A stretch of DNA of 64,000 nt from Rhodobiaceae bacterium UBA7804 (GCA_002480495.1 DLCG01000008.1:92307-156306), one strand, 5' to 3'; counted from the stretch's first letter, positions 36,317-45,519 are shown. Made by a program: numbers and translations. Notes: generated by a model from the sequence alone, not told the origin.

Positions 36317-37398
36317 GCCCCCCCGCCTCGGTAGAGATTTTCATAAGCGGCGATCTGAGCAAGTGTGCGCCCGCGCATATCCTCGCCGGAATTGAGCGCC
36401 CGGTACCACTCGGCTAGCCAGGACACACAAGGCGCGCCGGCGAGTTGATCCCGCCAGCCAAGAACGGCGCGCGCCTTCCTGCTATCGATTTCAAGCGTCA
36501 TCATTTCGCGCGGGCCCGGATCGTTCGCCGGCTCCCACCTACCCTTCGCGCCCAATGCAGACTGCACGGCATTCGCGAGTTCGGCCACCGTCAGCGGGGG
36601 CGCATCGTGAGGTGGACCGAAATTGAGAGCAGCGGGAAGCGGAACCTGGTCGGTCAACCCCCGCGCATAGGTGAAGTAGCCGCAGAGGCAATCCAGCACA
36701 TGCTGCCACGGCCGCGCGGCAGCGGGATTGCGAAGCATGAGAGGCTTTCCAGCCTTCAATGCGCGCCAGATGTCGGGCACGAGCCTGTCTTCGGAGAAAT
36801 CCCCACCGCCGATGACATTGCCGCCCCGCGCTGTCGCGACCCGCACCCCGCGCTCCTCGAAGAAGGACCGGGCATAAGACGAGGTCACGATTTCAGCGGC
36901 GGCCTTGGAGGCCGCATAAGGATCATGCCCACCTAGCGGATCCTCCTCCTTGAAGGAAATCCCCTGTTCGGCATTCTCGTAAACCTTGTCAGTCGTCACG
37001 ACGAGAACAGACTGCAGCTCCTCCTGATGACGCAATGCGTCGAGAAGGTGGACAGTGCCCATCACATTCGCATCGAAGGTACCGACAGGATCTGCATAGG
37101 AGCGCCGCACGAGAGGTTGAGCGGCCATATGAAGAACGATCTCGGGCCTCGCCTCGCTCACCACCTGGCGGACGGCGTCGGCATCACGCAGGTCGCCGAA
37201 GTGGGACCGGACCACCGTTTGAATGTCAGCGAGCTCGAAAAGGTTCGGATCGGTCTCCGGGGCAAGCGAAAAGCCCGTTACCTCTGCCCCCATCGCAGAG
37301 AGCCAGAGCGAGGCCCACGCCCCCTTGAAGCCGCTATGGCCCGTCAGCAGGACGCGCTTGCCGCTCCAAAACGCCTTGTCGAGACCGTCGATCGCCAA
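36313..37398 (-). CDS. rfbG: CDP-glucose 4,6-dehydratase
   Basis: Extended SDR that converts CDP-glucose to CDP-4-keto-6-deoxyglucose. Motifs: VLLTGHSGFKGAW (16-28), the active-site HMAAQPLVRRSYADP, TDKVYEN, and DPYAASKAAAEI with Tyr and Lys of the catalytic pair. 361 residues matches RfbG/AscB. It directly follows rfbF on the minus strand with no intergenic base, so the first two steps of CDP-deoxysugar synthesis are encoded together. Confidence 0.94.
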   Translation of the reverse strand: MAIDGLDKAFWSGKRVLLTGHSGFKGAWASLWLSAMGAEVTGFSLAPETDPNLFELADIQTVVRSHFGDLRDADAVRQVVSEARPEIVLHMAAQPLVRRSYADPVGTFDANVMGTVHLLDALRHQEELQSVLVVTTDKVYENAEQGISFKEEDPLGGHDPYAASKAAAEIVTSSYARSFFEERGVRVATARGGNVIGGGDFSEDRLVPDIWRALKAGKPLMLRNPAAARPWQHVLDCLCGYFTYARGLTDQVPLPAALNFGPPHDAPPLTVAELANAVQSALGAKGRWEPANDPGPREMMTLEIDSRKARAVLGWRDQLAGAPCVSWLAEWYRALNSGEDMRGRTLAQIAAYENLYRGGGA

Positions 37399-38178
37399 CT
37401 AGTCCCTCCAGACCTTCCAGGGCGCCTTGCCGGTGGCCCACAGCTCCTCAAGGTAGTTCTTTTCCCGCAGCGTATCCATCGGCTGCCAGAAGCCGCCATG
37501 CTTGAAGCTCATCAACTCTCCATCGGCGGCAAGTTGCATCAGGGGTTCGGCCTCGAAAGGCGTCTTGTCCCCCTCGATACGATCGAGAACATCCGGCTGA
37601 AGCGCAAAGAACCCGCCATTGATCCAGGCGTTGTCTCCCGGCGGCTTCTCGATGAAGCGGCGCACCTGATTACCTTCGAGTTCAAGCGCGCCGTAGCGCC
37701 CCGGCGGAATGACGCTTGTCAGCGTTGCCTGTTTGCCATGCTTCCGGTGGAAGTCCAGCAGCGCACCGATATCGACATTCGCAACACCATCACCATAGGT
37801 CATGAAGAAGGTTTCATCCGGCTCCAGATAATCGCGAACACGTTTGATGCGTCCTCCGGTCATGGTTTCCTGTCCCGTATCGACCAGCGTGACGCGCCAT
37901 GGCTCGCTCGCTTTCTGGTGATAGGTGATCTCGTGGTTCGCCATGTCGACCGTCACATCCGACGAGTGCAGGACGTAATTGGCGAAGTATTCCTTGATCA
38001 TGTAACCGCGATAACCGACGCAGATGACGAAGTCGTTGAACCCGAAATGAGTATAGATCTTCATGATGTGCCAAAGGATCGGCCGCCCGCCGATTTCGAT
38101 CATCGGCTTCGGCCGAAGCTGGCTTTCCTCGGAGATGCGCGTACCAAGCCCCCCGGCCAGTATCACCACCTTGGTCAT
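37399..38178 (-). CDS. rfbF: Glucose-1-phosphate cytidylyltransferase
   Basis: Makes CDP-glucose from CTP and glucose-1-phosphate. The N-terminal VVILAGGLGTRISEESQLRP is the nucleotidyltransferase signature, with KPMIEIGGRPILWHIMKIY and the FMTYGDGVANVDI region typical of RfbF. 259 residues is normal. It starts 13 bases after the gmk stop on the same strand, so the sugar genes are attached to the 3' end of the gmk/yicC transcript. Confidence 0.94.
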   Translation of the reverse strand: MTKVVILAGGLGTRISEESQLRPKPMIEIGGRPILWHIMKIYTHFGFNDFVICVGYRGYMIKEYFANYVLHSSDVTVDMANHEITYHQKASEPWRVTLVDTGQETMTGGRIKRVRDYLEPDETFFMTYGDGVANVDIGALLDFHRKHGKQATLTSVIPPGRYGALELEGNQVRRFIEKPPGDNAWINGGFFALQPDVLDRIEGDKTPFEAEPLMQLAADGELMSFKHGGFWQPMDTLREKNYLEELWATGKAPWKVWRD

Positions 38179-38191
38179 CTTGTCCCCCGGC

Positions 38192-38830
38192 CTAGCGCGC
38201 CTCGCGCAACTGTTTCACGAAGTTGGACAAGCCGATGAGCCGGCGGCGGCGCTGACGCTCGGCGACCAGGATCGCGCGCAGATCCTCGAAGGTCCTGTCC
38301 ACATTCTCGTTGATGATGACGTAATCATATTCCTGATAATGACTGATTTCGTCCAGCGCCTGCCCCATTCGGGATGCCACAACCTCCGCAGAGTCCTGCG
38401 CCCGGGTCATAAGGCGTTTTTCAAGCTCCTGAACCGAAGGCGGCAGGATGAAGACCTTCACAAGGTCTTCCGGAGCCGTCTCATCAAGCTGCTGCGTGCC
38501 TTGCCAGTCGATATCGAAAAGGACATCCCGCCCACGCGCCAGAGCCTCCTCGACCGGCTTTCGCGGGGTGCCATAGTAATTGCCGAACACCTTGGCATGC
38601 TCCAGGAACTCCCCCCGGTTACGCATGATGCCGAAGTCTTCCGTACTCAGGAAAAAATAGTCCTTGCCGTCCTGCTCACCGGGACGCGGCCTGCGCGTCG
38701 TGGCGGAAACGGACATTTCGATCTCGGAATCGCTTTCGAGCAGGCGGCGCGACAGCGTCGTCTTGCCCGCGCCGGAAGGCGAAGACAAAACGAGCATCAA
38801 TCCGCGGCGGTGAATGGCGATCCCGGTCAT
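38192..38830 (-). CDS. gmk: Guanylate kinase
   Basis: Phosphorylates GMP to GDP. P-loop LSSPSGAGKTTLSRRLL (about residues 15-31), the GMP-binding TTRRPRPGEQDGKDYFFLS segment and the DIDWQGTQQL segment are all intact. 212 residues from ATG 38830; MLVLSSPSG at 38797 is an alternative start closer to E. coli. It sits 9 bases after yicC, a conserved pair in proteobacteria. Confidence 0.95.
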   Translation of the reverse strand: MTGIAIHRRGLMLVLSSPSGAGKTTLSRRLLESDSEIEMSVSATTRRPRPGEQDGKDYFFLSTEDFGIMRNRGEFLEHAKVFGNYYGTPRKPVEEALARGRDVLFDIDWQGTQQLDETAPEDLVKVFILPPSVQELEKRLMTRAQDSAEVVASRMGQALDEISHYQEYDYVIINENVDRTFEDLRAILVAERQRRRRLIGLSNFVKQLREAR

Positions 38831-38839
38831 CTGTCGGCG

Positions 38840-39730
38840 TCACTCCACATTCTGAATCTGCTCGCGGAACTGATCGATCACGGCTTTCAGATCAAGTCCG
38901 ATCCGCGTGAGGATGACATCTGCGGCCTTGGAGCAGAGTGTATTCGCCTCCCGATTGAATTCCTGTGTCAGAAAGTCCAGCCGCCTGCCCACCGCCTCTC
39001 CGCTTGAAAGCAGTTCGCGCGCCTGCTCGACATGCGCCTTGAGTCTGTCGATCTCTTCCCGAATATCGGCACGTGTTGCCAGCAACGCCGCTTCCTGTGC
39101 GACACGGTCTTCGGCAATCGCTGCTCCGTCGCCCAGCATCTCCTGTAGCTGTTCCTTCAGGCGGGCTTGAAGCGCGGAAGGCGCCGCGGCCGGGCAGTCC
39201 TCCGCATTCCGCGTCAAACGCTCGATTTCGTTTACATGCCCGGTCAGAACGGTCTCGAGCTTCGCGCCTTCCTCGGCTCGCGCGGACGCCAACGCCTTCA
39301 CGCCTTCGGTAAACGATGAAACCAGCGCCTCCTCCAGCGCCGTTCTGGCATCTTCGTCCTCGACGGCATCATCGGCATTTTCAAGAACGCCCTTGAGGGC
39401 GAGGATACCCTCCGGCCTGGGAGGCATCACCTCCATGACTTTCTGAATGTCGCCGATTGCCTCCATGACCACGGCAAGCGCTGCGCGATTGACCCTCAGC
39501 GGCGCGGCCATCTCCGACCGGTCTAGCACAAGGTTGATCTGGCAGTTGCCGCGCTTGAGATGGCGAGCGAGTTCGGTGCGGAGGCGCTGCTCGATCCCGT
39601 CCATGCCGGGAGGAAGACGCAGCCTCGCATCCAGCCCCTTGCCGTTCACGCTTCGCAGTTCCCAATGCCAGCGCACGGCACCGTGGATGCCCTCGACGCG
39701 GGCAAATCCTGTCATGCTGTTGAGCGGCAT
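38840..39730 (-). CDS. yicC: YicC family endoribonuclease-like protein
   Basis: 296 residues, opening NSMTGFARVEG and ending with the DUF1732 domain (EEIDRLKAHVEQARELLSSGEAVGRRLDFLTQEFNREANTL in the C-terminal part), both diagnostic of YicC. Members have been linked to stress and stationary phase and, recently, to RNA cleavage; activity here is inferred from family only. Charged and helical throughout, no membrane segment. Upstream is mltG after 77 bases; gmk follows at 9. Confidence 0.9.
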   Translation of the reverse strand: MPLNSMTGFARVEGIHGAVRWHWELRSVNGKGLDARLRLPPGMDGIEQRLRTELARHLKRGNCQINLVLDRSEMAAPLRVNRAALAVVMEAIGDIQKVMEVMPPRPEGILALKGVLENADDAVEDEDARTALEEALVSSFTEGVKALASARAEEGAKLETVLTGHVNEIERLTRNAEDCPAAAPSALQARLKEQLQEMLGDGAAIAEDRVAQEAALLATRADIREEIDRLKAHVEQARELLSSGEAVGRRLDFLTQEFNREANTLCSKAADVILTRIGLDLKAVIDQFREQIQNVE

Positions 39731-39807
39731 TGCGTTTTCCCGGAATCACTTTCGAACTTGAATGAACTATATCAGCCGCAAACGAGCTTTCGCTTGCCTA
39801 TCTGATC

Positions 39808-40896
39808 CTATTGCCCCTGCCGGCGTTCAATCTGACGCCACTCGCGAACCCGCTGCTGGTGCTCCCTGAGGGTCTTCGAGAAGGCGTGACCGCCCGTCCC
39901 GTCGGCCACAAAGTAGAGCTCATCCGTTTCGGGCGGGTTCAACACCGCCTCGATGGAGGCCCGGCCGGGGTTGCAGATGGGCGTCGGCGGCAAACCATCG
40001 ATGAGATAGGTATTGTAAGGCGTATGCCGGTCCAATTCACTCCGGCGGATCGGGCGGCCAAGAGCCCCCTTTCCTCCCACAAGGCCATAGATGATCGTGG
40101 GATCGGACTGGAGCCTCATCGGTTTGCTGAGCCGGTTGACGAAGACTGCAGCAACGCGGGGCCGCTCCGACGCGACGCCTGTTTCCTTCTCCACAATGGA
40201 TGCCAGGGTGATGGCCTCCTCCCTTGTATCGAAGGGCAGGTCCTCGGCTCTCTTGTCCCAGAGCTCATCCATCAGCGCTTTGGCGGCGGCTTTCATCTGG
40301 GAAACGATTTCCTTGCGCGTGGCGCCGCGGGTGAAGCTGTAGGTCTCGGGCAGGAGCGATCCTTCGGGAGGTGTCGGCGGCATATCCCCGACGAGGACGG
40401 GATTTGCCTCAACCAGAAGCATGATCTGCTCGCTGGTCAGCCCTTCGGGGATGGTGATGCGGTGAAGAATCGATCGGCCTTCCCGAAGGATGCGCAAAAT
40501 CGACGACATGCTTGCATGGGCGGGGATTTCATATTCCCCGGCCTTGAGATCACCCTCCGCCCGGTTGAGGCGGACACCAGCAAGAAAGACAAATTCTCCG
40601 GAAATAACGCCGGCCTTTGCGAGGCGGCTTGCGATTGCCCTGACGCCGAGCCCCTGCTCGAGCATGACAATCCTTGCCTGATCGTGAGGCCCATCCGCTT
40701 CGAAGAGGTATTTGCCATAGAGGAAAGTGGCACCAGCGGCGAGAGCACCGAGCAAGGGCAGGCAAATTGCCGCGATCAAGGCGATGCGAATAAAACCGCG
40801 ACGAGGCTGCGTGTCGGTTGCCACGCTGCTGTCTTCTGCCGGAGGCGCCTTATCCTCATCTTCAGGCGCGGCGGTGGTATCGCCGTTGCCTGTCAA
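39808..40896 (-). CDS. mltG: Endolytic murein transglycosylase MltG
   Basis: Inner-membrane lytic transglycosylase that cuts nascent glycan strands. An acidic cytoplasmic N-terminus (about 35 residues) is followed by a membrane helix (IRIALIAAICLPLLGALAAGATFLYG, near 36-61), a LysM-like region and the YceG domain with the catalytic Glu in TLASIVEKETG and the SDPTIIYGL motif. 362 residues is normal. Its ATG overlaps the fabF stop by four bases. Confidence 0.94.
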   Translation of the reverse strand: MTGNGDTTAAPEDEDKAPPAEDSSVATDTQPRRGFIRIALIAAICLPLLGALAAGATFLYGKYLFEADGPHDQARIVMLEQGLGVRAIASRLAKAGVISGEFVFLAGVRLNRAEGDLKAGEYEIPAHASMSSILRILREGRSILHRITIPEGLTSEQIMLLVEANPVLVGDMPPTPPEGSLLPETYSFTRGATRKEIVSQMKAAAKALMDELWDKRAEDLPFDTREEAITLASIVEKETGVASERPRVAAVFVNRLSKPMRLQSDPTIIYGLVGGKGALGRPIRRSELDRHTPYNTYLIDGLPPTPICNPGRASIEAVLNPPETDELYFVADGTGGHAFSKTLREHQQRVREWRQIERRQGQ

Positions 40897-42149
40897 CCAT
40901 CGACCTTTTTCATGACCAGCGACGCATTTGTGCCGCCGAAGCCGAAGGAATTGCTGAGCGCGTAATTCACTTCCTTCTGGCGTGCCTTGTTCGGCACCAG
41001 ATCGATCATCGTATCGACCGCAGGATTGTCGAGATTGATCGTGGGCGGCAGGATGCTGTCGCGCATGGCGAGGAGACAGAAGATCGCTTCCACCGCGCCG
41101 GCGGCACCAAGCAGGTGACCGATGGATGACTTGGTGGAGGACATAGACACTTTCTCGACCGCATTGCCGAGAAGGCGCGTTACGGCGCCGAGTTCGATCG
41201 TGTCCGCCATGGTGGATGTGCCGTGGGCGTTCACGTAATCGAGGTCGGAAGGCGAAATACCCGCGCGCTTGAGAGCAGCCTGCATGGAACGGAAGCCGCC
41301 CTCGCCGTCTTCCGGTGGTGCCGTCACGTGATAGGCGTCGCCCGAAAGGCCATAACCGACGACCTCGCCGTAGATCTTCGCGCCGCGCGCCTTTGCGTGT
41401 TCATATTCTTCGAGAACGACGATGCCTGCGCCCTCACCCATGACGAAGCCGTCGCGATCCTTGTCATAAGGACGGGAGGCCTTTTCCGGCGTGTCGTTGT
41501 AGCCGGTCGAAAGGGCACGGCAGGCCGCAAAGCCGGCAATGCCGATGCGGCAGATAGCGGATTCGGCGCCGCCGGCCACCATTACGTCGGCGTCGTCGAG
41601 CGCGATGAGCCGGGCAGCATCGCCGATGGCATGAGCACCGGTCGAGCAGGCCGTGACAACCGAATGATTGGGACCTTTCAGGCCATGCTCGATGGAAACA
41701 TAGCCGGAGGTGAGATTGATGAGGCGGCCCGTGATGAAGAAGGGGCTGACGCGGCGCGGGCCCTTTTCCTGAAGCGTGAGTGCCGTCTCGGCAATGCCTT
41801 CAAGGCCGCCGATACCCGACCCGATCATGGTGCCGGTGCGGCACCTTTCTTCTTCGGTGGAGGGCTTCCAGCCTGCGTCGTTGAGGGCCTGGGTCGCGGC
41901 CGACATGGCATAGACGATGAAGTCGTCGACGCGCTTCGATTCTTTGGGATCCATCCAGTCGTCCGGATTGAACGCCCCTTCGCCTTCACGGGGAACCGGC
42001 ATGGCAATCTTGCAGGGAAGATCGGAGACGTCGAACTTCTCGATCTTCCGGGCGCCCGATTCACCGTTCAGAATACGCTTCCAGGTCGTCTCGACCCCAC
42101 AGCCGAGCGGAGAAACCATCCCCAGACCCGTAACGACTACACGCCTCAT
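40893..42149 (-). CDS. fabF: 3-oxoacyl-ACP synthase II
   Basis: Condenses malonyl-ACP with acyl-ACP in fatty acid elongation. The catalytic triad is visible: Cys168 (VVTACSTGAH), a His in NAHGTST and a His in SSIGHLLGAAG. I chose ATG 42149 (MRRVVVTGLGMVSP, 418 residues); the frame open to 42245 carries a non-homologous extension. It is separated from acpP by 103 bases and overlaps mltG by four, so cell-wall and lipid genes share a transcript. Confidence 0.96.
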   Translation of the reverse strand: MRRVVVTGLGMVSPLGCGVETTWKRILNGESGARKIEKFDVSDLPCKIAMPVPREGEGAFNPDDWMDPKESKRVDDFIVYAMSAATQALNDAGWKPSTEEERCRTGTMIGSGIGGLEGIAETALTLQEKGPRRVSPFFITGRLINLTSGYVSIEHGLKGPNHSVVTACSTGAHAIGDAARLIALDDADVMVAGGAESAICRIGIAGFAACRALSTGYNDTPEKASRPYDKDRDGFVMGEGAGIVVLEEYEHAKARGAKIYGEVVGYGLSGDAYHVTAPPEDGEGGFRSMQAALKRAGISPSDLDYVNAHGTSTMADTIELGAVTRLLGNAVEKVSMSSTKSSIGHLLGAAGAVEAIFCLLAMRDSILPPTINLDNPAVDTMIDLVPNKARQKEVNYALSNSFGFGGTNASLVMKKVDG

Positions 42150-42252
42150 GCCGATGATAACTCCCACCTCGGTCCGATGGCCGGAAACAGATCGCAAAGA
42201 TGCCGGAGGGCCGGGTGCTCGCGCGCGCCCGACCCTGCCGATCAAACCGGAA

Positions 42253-42492
42253 TCAGGACTTGGCGTTCGCCTTGACGAACTCGATCGCGTCCTTGACGGT
42301 CAGGATCTTCTCGGCGGCATCGTCCGGAATTTCCACCCCGAACTCTTCTTCGAACGCCATCACCAGCTCGACGTTGTCGAGACTGTCAGCGCCCAGGTCG
42401 TCGATGAAGCTCGCATTCTCGGTGACCTTGTCCGCGTCGACGCCCAGGTGCTCGACCACGATCTTCTTCAAGCGTTCAGCGATATCACTCAT
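42253..42492 (-). CDS. acpP: Acyl carrier protein
   Basis: 79-residue acidic four-helix carrier of the fatty acid synthase. Ser37 in GADSLDNVELVMAFEEEF is the phosphopantetheine attachment site. A GAGGA Shine-Dalgarno lies six bases before the ATG. It sits in the usual fabD-fabG-acpP-fabF order, with a 258-base gap from fabG that probably contains its own promoter, as expected for a very abundant protein. Confidence 0.97.
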   Translation of the reverse strand: MSDIAERLKKIVVEHLGVDADKVTENASFIDDLGADSLDNVELVMAFEEEFGVEIPDDAAEKILTVKDAIEFVKANAKS

Positions 42493-42750
42493 TTCAAGTC
42501 CTCAGATCTTTTGGTTTTAACCGGCCTCGCACATCCCGCTGCTCGCTGTAAGGCATCGAGGACTGGATGTGATCGAATTCGGTGGAAAGGATGCCCCTCT
42601 TCTGGCCCATTTCAAGGCAGAACCGCAAGCCAAATCGAGGGCTTAGGTAACACACTTTTTCGCCCTGTACCAGCAAACGCGCGCGGGCAACGCGACTCTC
42701 TACACACCTGAATTCGCTAATGTTTTCAGGTCCTTACAAGCACTTATGCG

Positions 42751-43488
42751 TCAGATCATCGCCATGCCGCCATTGACGTGCAAGGTCTGCCCTGTGACAT
42801 AGGCCGCTTCCTCGCTCGCGAGATAGACCGCGGCGGCGGCAATCTCCTTCGCCTCGCCCAGCCGTCCTGCCGGAATCGTGGACATGATCCGGCCTTGCTG
42901 CTCCTCGTTCAACGCGTCCGTCATGGCGCTGCGAATGAAGCCGGGCGCAATGCAGTTCGCGGTGATGTTGCGGCTGGCGACCTCCTGGGCGAGCGACTTC
43001 GTCATGCCGATCATGCCGGCCTTGGAAGCGGCATAGTTGCCTTGTCCAGGGTTGCCCATGACGCCCACGACGGAAGTTATTCCGATGATGCGGCCCCAAC
43101 GGCGCTTCATCATGCCGCGCAAGACGCCGCGAGAGAGACGAAAGGCGGCGGTGAGGTTCACACGGATCACCTCCTCCCACTCCTCGTCCTTCATGCGCAT
43201 GAAGAGATTGTCGCGCGTGAGGCCCGCATTGTTCACGAGAATGTCGAGATTGCCGAGCGCCTCTTCCGCCTGCTTCGGCAGCGCATCGACGGCAGCCGCG
43301 TCCGAGAGATTGCAGGGCAGGACATGCGTGCGTTCACCCAGTTCTGATGCAAGCGCATCAAGGGCTTCCTTGCGGGTACCGGAGAGCACGACCGTTGCAC
43401 CCTGACCATGCAGCGCGCGCGCGATATCGGAACCGATGCCGCCAGATGCGCCTGTTACCAGCGCGCCCTTGCCTGTGAGATCGAACAT
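42751..43488 (-). CDS. fabG: 3-oxoacyl-ACP reductase
   Basis: NADPH-dependent reductase of the fatty acid cycle. TGASGGIG (12-19), NNAG near residue 87, Ser139 and Tyr152-Lys156 (NYAASKAG) complete the SDR active site. 245 residues is normal. It starts 15 bases after the fabD stop. The end TLHVNGGMAMI is the family C-terminus. Confidence 0.96.
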   Translation of the reverse strand: MFDLTGKGALVTGASGGIGSDIARALHGQGATVVLSGTRKEALDALASELGERTHVLPCNLSDAAAVDALPKQAEEALGNLDILVNNAGLTRDNLFMRMKDEEWEEVIRVNLTAAFRLSRGVLRGMMKRRWGRIIGITSVVGVMGNPGQGNYAASKAGMIGMTKSLAQEVASRNITANCIAPGFIRSAMTDALNEEQQGRIMSTIPAGRLGEAKEIAAAAVYLASEEAAYVTGQTLHVNGGMAMI

Positions 43489-43503
43489 GCCGGCTCCTAT
43501 GGT

Positions 43504-44457
43504 TCAGACAGATTTCAGAAAGGCTTCAACATCGGCGGGAGTGCCGACGGCCGTTATCTCGGGTTCCTTGGCGATGCGCTTCACCATGCCGGAAAGCGCC
43601 TTGCCTGCGCCTACCTCAACATAGGAGGTCACGCCTTGCTCTTCCATGTAGAGGACGCTTTCGCGCCAGCGCACCATCCCTGTCACCTGCTTGACTAGAA
43701 TGTCGCGGATCGTTGCCGGATCGGCAACTTTAGACGCCGTGACATTCGCGACAAGCGGCACGGAAGGCGCCTTGAGCTCGACCGCGCCGAGGGCTTCGGC
43801 CATTTCATCGGCGGCGGGCTGCATGAGCGGACAATGGAACGGTGCGCTTACGGGAAGCAGCATGCTGCGCTTCGCGCCCTTGGTCTTCGCGATCTCAATG
43901 GCGCGTTCCACGGCGGCCTTGGTGCCGGATACGACAACCTGCCCGCCACCATTGTCGTTCGCGGCGGTGCAGACTTCTTTTCCATTTGGGCCCTGAGCGG
44001 CTTCTGCGGCCACTTCCGCCGCCTGATCGAAATCGAGGCCCAGAAGCGCTGCCATGGCGCCCTCGCCCACGGGCACGGCGCGCTGCATCGCCTGGCCGCG
44101 ACGCTTCAGAAGGCGCGCCGTATCGGCAATGCTGAAGGTGCCTGCGGCAGCAAGCGCCGAATATTCGCCAAGCGAGTGACCGGCGACGAAGGCTGCCTTG
44201 TCCGCAAGTCTGAAGCCCCCTTCCCTTTCAAGCGTCCTCGTGACCGCGAGGCTAACCGCCATGATGGCGGGCTGAGCGTTCTCAGTCAGCGTCAGATCGT
44301 CCTGGGGGCCTTCCCACATGAGCTTCGACAGGTTCTGGCCGAGCGCGTCATTCACCTCGTCGAAGACTTCCCGGGCGGCGCCGAAGGCCTCCGCGAGTTC
44401 CCGGCCCATACCGACCGATTGCGACCCCTGGCCGGGGAAGATCAAGGCCCTCGTCAT
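43504..44457 (-). CDS. fabD: Malonyl CoA-ACP transacylase
   Basis: Loads malonyl groups onto ACP. MTRALIFPGQGSQSVGMG is the family start, and Ser95 in GHSLGEYSAL is the nucleophile; a His lies in VSAPFHCPLM. I chose ATG 44457, preceded by AAAGGGAG, giving 317 residues; the open frame to 44790 is not conserved. It is divergent from rpsF across 346 bases and leads the fab set. Confidence 0.96.
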   Translation of the reverse strand: MTRALIFPGQGSQSVGMGRELAEAFGAAREVFDEVNDALGQNLSKLMWEGPQDDLTLTENAQPAIMAVSLAVTRTLEREGGFRLADKAAFVAGHSLGEYSALAAAGTFSIADTARLLKRRGQAMQRAVPVGEGAMAALLGLDFDQAAEVAAEAAQGPNGKEVCTAANDNGGGQVVVSGTKAAVERAIEIAKTKGAKRSMLLPVSAPFHCPLMQPAADEMAEALGAVELKAPSVPLVANVTASKVADPATIRDILVKQVTGMVRWRESVLYMEEQGVTSYVEVGAGKALSGMVKRIAKEPEITAVGTPADVEAFLKSV

Positions 44458-44601
44458 CGTCACTCCCTTTGTCCCGCCTGAGCCCCTAAAGAAGGGCCGA
44501 TTTCCGGGCTTTTTCACCGCCGGGAGACTCGCCTCCCCGGAGGCGCCAAGTGATACCCTGTGCGGACCCCGAGTCAAGCCGCCCGAAAGACCAGATACCC
44601 C

Positions 44602-44629
44602 TTGCTTCGCCTCGGCTTTTCCGTATATT
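44602..44629 (+). promoter_or_regulatory. Possible promoter of the rpsF-rpsR-rplI operon
   Basis: TTGCTT (44602-44607) and TATATT (44624-44629) with a 16-base spacer. A start near 44636 would give a leader of about 168 bases before rpsF. The rest of the 44458-44803 gap holds no gene, only the leader hairpins. Confidence 0.45.
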
Positions 44630-44669
44630 CCGGCGCTTCTGAAGGCCTTGGTTGGAGGCTGAACGGAAC

Positions 44670-44758
44670 GCCGCTCCCGCTTCGGGGACGGCAGGATGAA
44701 AGTCCGGGTTCCGGTGTCTCCGCTTCTTTGGTGGTCCTTTCGAGCCTTTACGGGGCTC
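44670..44758 (+). promoter_or_regulatory. Structured 5' leader of rpsF
   Basis: Two stem-loops lie in the long leader: GCCGCTCCCG (44670-44679) against CGGGGACGGC (44683-44692), with one mismatch and a CTT loop, and GAGCC (44742-44746) against GGCTC (44754-44758). S6:S18 leaders in other bacteria use such structures for feedback control; the defining CCG motif was not confirmed here. Confidence 0.35.
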
Positions 44759-44803
44759 AAAGGGGGCTTTGCGCCAGGGCCGGTTAACAAAGGGAAAGGC
44801 TCG

Positions 44804-45253
44804 ATGGCTCTTTACGAGCATGTATTCATTGCGCGACAGGACGTGTCGCAGCAGCAGGTCGAGGCGCTCACCGAGCAGTACTCGACCGTGATCAAGGAAA
44901 ATGGCGGCAGCGTCGGCAAGACCGAATATTGGGGTCTTCGCAACCTTGCGTTCAAGGTGAAGAAGAACCGCAAGGGTCACTACACGCTCATGAACATCGA
45001 TGCGCCGCATGCCGCGGTTGCCGAGATGGAACGCCAGATGGGCATCAGCGACGACGTCATCCGCTTCCTCACGATCCGTGTGGAAGAACACGAGACCGAC
45101 CCGTCGGCCATGATGCAGAACCGCGGCGACCGTGGCGAACGCCGCGGCGGAGACCGCTTCGGCGATCGCGGGGATCGCGGCAGCCGCTTCGGCGACCGTG
45201 ACCGTGGCCCGCGCCGCGACCGCGACGACAATTCGGAAGGAGGCGACGAATAA
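44804..45253 (+). CDS. rpsF: 30S ribosomal protein S6 with long charged tail
   Basis: Binds 16S rRNA with S18 on the platform of the 30S subunit. The core MALYEHVFIARQDVSQQQVEAL and GLRNLAFKVKKNRKGHYTLMNI are typical. After about residue 105 there is a 45-residue Arg/Gly/Asp-rich tail with repeats of RFGDR/GDRG, absent from E. coli but usual in alphaproteobacteria. I chose ATG 44804, 149 residues, with GGGAAAGG upstream. The rpsR ATG overlaps its stop (TAATG). Confidence 0.97.
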   Translation: MALYEHVFIARQDVSQQQVEALTEQYSTVIKENGGSVGKTEYWGLRNLAFKVKKNRKGHYTLMNIDAPHAAVAEMERQMGISDDVIRFLTIRVEEHETDPSAMMQNRGDRGERRGGDRFGDRGDRGSRFGDRDRGPRRDRDDNSEGGDE

Positions 45254-45498
45254 TGAGCACCGCACCGCAGCCCGCGCGCCGGCCCTTCTTCCGCCGCCGC
45301 AAGACCTGCCCGTTCTCCGGCGCCAACGCCCCGAAGATCGACTACAAGGATGTGAAGCTTCTGCAGCGCTATATTTCCGAGCGCGGCAAGATCGTTCCTT
45401 CGCGCATCACGGCCGTTTCGGCCAAGAAGCAGCGTGAGCTCGCCCGCGCCATCAAGCGCGCGCGCTTCCTCTCGCTCCTTCCCTACGTGATCAGCTAA
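45253..45498 (+). CDS. rpsR: 30S ribosomal protein S18
   Basis: 81-residue basic protein, partner of S6 on the 30S platform. RRPFFRRRKTCPFSG, the KIDYKDVKLLQRYISERGKI core and KKQRELARAIKRARFLSLLPY match S18. It overlaps the rpsF stop by one base, fitting tightly balanced S6:S18 production. The single Cys in CPFSG does not form a zinc site by itself. Confidence 0.97.
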   Translation: MSTAPQPARRPFFRRRKTCPFSGANAPKIDYKDVKLLQRYISERGKIVPSRITAVSAKKQRELARAIKRARFLSLLPYVIS

Positions 45499-45519
45499 GG
45501 CCCGAAAGGAGAGACAACG

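Noticed and set aside
42493..42750. Gene in the acpP-fabG gap
   Set aside because: Only very short frames with no ribosome binding site; the space more likely holds the acpP promoter.
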